Origin: Pseudorhodoferax aquiterrae
Lineage (GTDB): Bacteria; Pseudomonadota; Gammaproteobacteria; Burkholderiales; Burkholderiaceae_C
Reading direction: 5' to 3'
Length of the DNA stretch: 64,000 bases
NCBI RefSeq assembly: GCF_014652235.1
Contig: NZ_BMYK01000004.1
Coordinates: 287,769 to 351,768, forward strand
Shown: piece after piece, positions 61,925 to 64,000 of the stretch
Layout: the number at the start of each line of letters is the position of its first letter
Numbering within the stretch: the first letter of the stretch is position 1
The notes under the pieces: model-generated
What the model saw: only the letters and a program-made list of their open reading frames with translations
The model's database searches: none
What the model was told of the DNA's origin: nothing
Translations under genes and position numbers: made by a program

Positions 61925-61942
61925 GCGCATGTGCATATGCGC
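61925..61942. promoter_or_regulatory. Palindrome GCGCAT-N6-ATGCGC upstream of the met operon
   Basis: GCGCAT (61925-61930) and ATGCGC (61937-61942) form an inverted repeat with GTGCAT between, embedding GCATATGC at 61933-61940. It lies about 70-85 bp before the first MetQ-like start, where a sulfur-responsive activator might bind. Similar GCATATG sequences lie at 47537 and 52434, beside other sulfur-type genes. Confidence 0.4.
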
Positions 61943-61990
61943 GGCGTGGTGCTTGGCCGGCAGGCCGCGGCCCGCGCCCGGGGGATGGCC

Positions 61991-63031
61991 TCAGCGCGGA
62001 CCCAGCACCAGCACCTCGTGCCGGTCGGTGGCGCTGTTGCCGCCGACCTGCAGGCCGCCGCCGAACACATGGATGCGCTCGCCCACGGTGGCCGCGCCCA
62101 GGCCGTGGCGCGGCGTGGGCAGGGGCGGCAGCGCGGTCCAGCGGTCGGCGAGCGGGTCGTAGACCCAGCTGTCGGCGAAGACCTTGTGCTCGGGCGTCCA
62201 CTGCTCGCCGCCGAAGACATAGAGCTTGCCGCCGTGCGCCGCCGCGGCCAGGCCGCCCTGCGCCTGCGGCATGGGCGCGCGCGTTTGCCAGGTGGCCGTC
62301 GACGGGTCGAACACCTCCAGCGTGGCGAGGTTGACCTGGCGCAGGCTGCCATCGGCCTGCGGCAGCGCCTGGCGGCCGCCCACCACGTAGATCCTGCCGC
62401 CGATGACGGCCGAGGCCGCGCTGTTGCGCGCGGTCGGCGCGTCCGCCAGCCGCGACCAGCGTGCGGTCTGCGGATCGAACACCTCCACGCGCGCGGTGTC
62501 GGCATGGTCGTTGAAGTGGCTCGCAGACGGGCTGGCCCGCATGCGCCCGCCGATGGCGTAGAGCCGGCCCTGCGCCACCGCGACGACGCCTTCGGCGCGC
62601 GGCTGCGGCAGCGGCACACTGCTGCGCCAGCGGTCGGTGGCCGGGTCGTAGAGGTAGACCTCGGCCTGCGCCTGCCAGTTCGGGAAGCCGCCGCTGAAGC
62701 CGCCGACCGCGTAGAGCTGGCTGCCCTGGGCGGCCAGCGCGACGTGGTGGCGCGCCTGCGGCAAGGTGGCCCGGCGGGTCCAGCGGTCGGTCGCCGGGTC
62801 GTAGGACTCGAAGTGCGCGGAGTAGCCCGTGTTGGGGCTCAGCAGGCCGCCGGCCACGTAGATGCGGCCGTCCAGCACTTCGGGGTACAGCTCCTGCCGC
62901 GCGACGCCTGCGGGGGCCGCGGTGGACCACGCGGGCGCGGCCTGCTGCGCCCGGGCGAGCGGCGCGCCGGCGAGGACGAAGGCCGCCAGCGGGACGGCCA
63001 GGAGGTGCAGGACGGATGGGCTTGTCGGCAT
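61991..63031 (-). CDS. Secreted kelch-repeat protein
   Basis: A 346-residue protein with signal peptide LHLLAVPLAAFVLAGAPLARAQ. About six kelch blades follow, each with GG after a hydrophobic strand and a YDP.TDRW-type strand: IYVAGGLLSP, LYAVGGFSGG, LYAIGGRM, IYVVGGRQ, LYVFGGEQ, IHVFGGGL. It should form a beta-propeller in the periplasm or outside the cell. Ligand or enzymatic role is not evident. It lies between the LysR gene and the met operon. Confidence 0.88.
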   Translation of the reverse strand: MPTSPSVLHLLAVPLAAFVLAGAPLARAQQAAPAWSTAAPAGVARQELYPEVLDGRIYVAGGLLSPNTGYSAHFESYDPATDRWTRRATLPQARHHVALAAQGSQLYAVGGFSGGFPNWQAQAEVYLYDPATDRWRSSVPLPQPRAEGVVAVAQGRLYAIGGRMRASPSASHFNDHADTARVEVFDPQTARWSRLADAPTARNSAASAVIGGRIYVVGGRQALPQADGSLRQVNLATLEVFDPSTATWQTRAPMPQAQGGLAAAAHGGKLYVFGGEQWTPEHKVFADSWVYDPLADRWTALPPLPTPRHGLGAATVGERIHVFGGGLQVGGNSATDRHEVLVLGPR

Positions 63032-63131
63032 GGCGCTTCCTTGGCGTTCGAGAATCCGGCCAATGCTATGGAAGCGGCGTTGGGCGCGCTAGCTGGATAA
63101 TTGTGCATGCGTTGTGAAGCAGGAATGAACA

Positions 63132-64000
63132 ATGCGCTCGCCACTTCCTGAGCTCGAACTCTTCGCCGCGGTCGCCCGGCATGGCAGCTTTCGCCGCACG
63201 GCGGTGGAGCGCAAGGTCTCCACCTCCATGGTGAGCCAGTCCATCCGCAAGCTGGAAGACCAGCTGGGCGTGCTGCTGCTGCGGCGGACCACCCGCAGCG
63301 TGGCCGTGACGGCAGCGGGCGCCGAGCTGCTGGCCAGCCTGGAGCCCGGCCTGCGCCTGATCGCCGATGCCGTGGAGAAGCTCAACCTGCACCGCGGCTC
63401 GCCCCTGGGCAGCCTGCGCATCAACGCGCCGGCGCCGGTGGCGCAGTTCCGCCTGGCCGAACTCGTGGCCGCCTTCATGCGCGAGCACCCCGACGTCAGT
63501 GTCGAGATCAGCGCCGACGCCGCCTTCCAGGACATCGTCAAGCAGGGGTACGACGCGGGTGTGCGCTTCGGCGACGACCTGCCGCAGGACATGGTGGCGG
63601 TGTGCATCGGTCCGCCGCAGGACTTCGCGGTGGTCGCGTCGCCGGCCTACCTGCGCCGCAAGCCGGCACCGCGCAGCCCGCGCGAACTGGTGGAGCACGA
63701 TTGCATCGTGCGGCGCTTTCCGGGCGGCGGCCTGCAGCCCTGGCAGTTCCGCAAGCGCGCGGTCGGCCAGCATGCGCCCACGGGCAAACTCGTCGTGAAC
63801 GATGCGCAGATCGCCGCCACGGCGGCGCTGGCCGGCGCGGGCCTGGCCTTCCTGCACGCACGCTACGTGGCGCACGAACTGGCCAGCGGCACACTGGTGT
63901 CCGTGCTGCAGGCCTATTCCCCCGGCGTGGGGCCGCCCTACCTCTACTACGCGCGCCAGCGCTACCTGCCGGCGGCGCTGCGCGCCTTCATCGACTTCGC
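63132..64000 (+). CDS. LysR-family transcriptional regulator (3' truncated by the window)
   Basis: The ATG at 63132 opens a frame that is still open at the window end (289 residues seen). The N-terminal HTH is LPELELFAAVARHGSFRRTAVERKVSTSMVSQSIRKLE, followed by a LysR substrate domain with LRINAPAPVAQFRLAELVAAFMREHPDVSVEI, FQDIVKQGYDAGVRFG and the C-terminal region up to LRAFIDF. It resembles CrgA-like regulators. A second ATG at 63125 is out of frame and soon stops. It is divergent from the kelch gene and may regulate it. Confidence 0.88.
   Translation, partial: MRSPLPELELFAAVARHGSFRRTAVERKVSTSMVSQSIRKLEDQLGVLLLRRTTRSVAVTAAGAELLASLEPGLRLIADAVEKLNLHRGSPLGSLRINAPAPVAQFRLAELVAAFMREHPDVSVEISADAAFQDIVKQGYDAGVRFGDDLPQDMVAVCIGPPQDFAVVASPAYLRRKPAPRSPRELVEHDCIVRRFPGGGLQPWQFRKRAVGQHAPTGKLVVNDAQIAATAALAGAGLAFLHARYVAHELASGTLVSVLQAYSPGVGPPYLYYARQRYLPAALRAFIDF

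Overview
The window is about 64 kb of very GC-rich, densely packed DNA with no gap over about 300 bases, and no tRNA, rRNA, CRISPR array or transposase. Several tripartite-tricarboxylate 'Bug' receptors, CaiB-type CoA-transferases, a complete aerobic benzoyl-CoA (box) pathway, sulfur-scavenging flavoenzymes and DUF4148 together point to a betaproteobacterium of the order Burkholderiales, probably Comamonadaceae (Variovorax/Acidovorax-like). This placement is inferred from gene content; no database was searched.

Layout. (1) 1-7005 (+): the C-terminal part of a large repetitive SdrD_B-domain surface protein, followed by its likely type I secretion system (ABC ATPase/permease, HlyD adaptor, TolC-type outer-membrane factor). 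(2) 7052-14078: a minus-strand catabolic operon (amidohydrolase, two Bug receptors, CaiB CoA-transferase, citryl-CoA-lyase-like enzyme, third Bug receptor) facing a divergent IclR regulator. Three identical-architecture 17-bp inverted repeats lie between them. (3) 14100-19827: feruloyl-CoA-synthase-like ligase, 3-hydroxyacyl-CoA/carnitine-type dehydrogenase, periplasmic receptor and a beta-keto acid cleavage enzyme (BKACE/DUF849), with a divergent Crp/Fnr regulator; this looks like an uncharacterised 3-hydroxy-acid catabolic route. (4) 19849-24655: LysR regulator, Bug receptor plus FAD oxidoreductase, and a solitary AAA/DUF4143 ATPase.

(5) 24657-39803: benzoate locus. The minus arm encodes a LivFGMH/receptor ABC importer, an alpha/beta hydrolase, benzoate-CoA ligase, BoxD aldehyde dehydrogenase and a DUF4863 protein. 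The plus arm encodes BoxR, BoxC, BoxB and BoxA. TGCA-type operator candidates lie upstream of both arms. Benzoate would be imported, activated to benzoyl-CoA, epoxidised by BoxAB, ring-opened by BoxC and oxidised by BoxD. (6) 39859-41973: a hybrid sensor kinase whose receiver has Glu in place of the phosphoacceptor Asp. (7) 42094-47444: sulfur-scavenging flavin enzymes with a MetQ-like receptor and a DUF4148 protein. (8) 47575-50425: tandem paralogous Crp/Fnr regulators, each preceded by the same ATTAAC-N4-GTTAAT palindrome, among several very small genes. (9) 50489-57961: di-heme peroxidase with a periplasmic binding protein, a sulfonate-type ABC importer with a TPR protein, and an FUSC-family membrane protein. 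(10) 58198-64000: dodecin, a MetNI importer with two different MetQ-like receptors, a secreted kelch protein and a truncated LysR gene.

Two families of structured intergenic repeats occur. One (about 210-220 bp, terminal inverted repeats) is at 20745 and 57976. The other (about 80 bp, nested hairpins) is at 28073 and 36689, each time between genes of one operon and in the same orientation relative to transcription.
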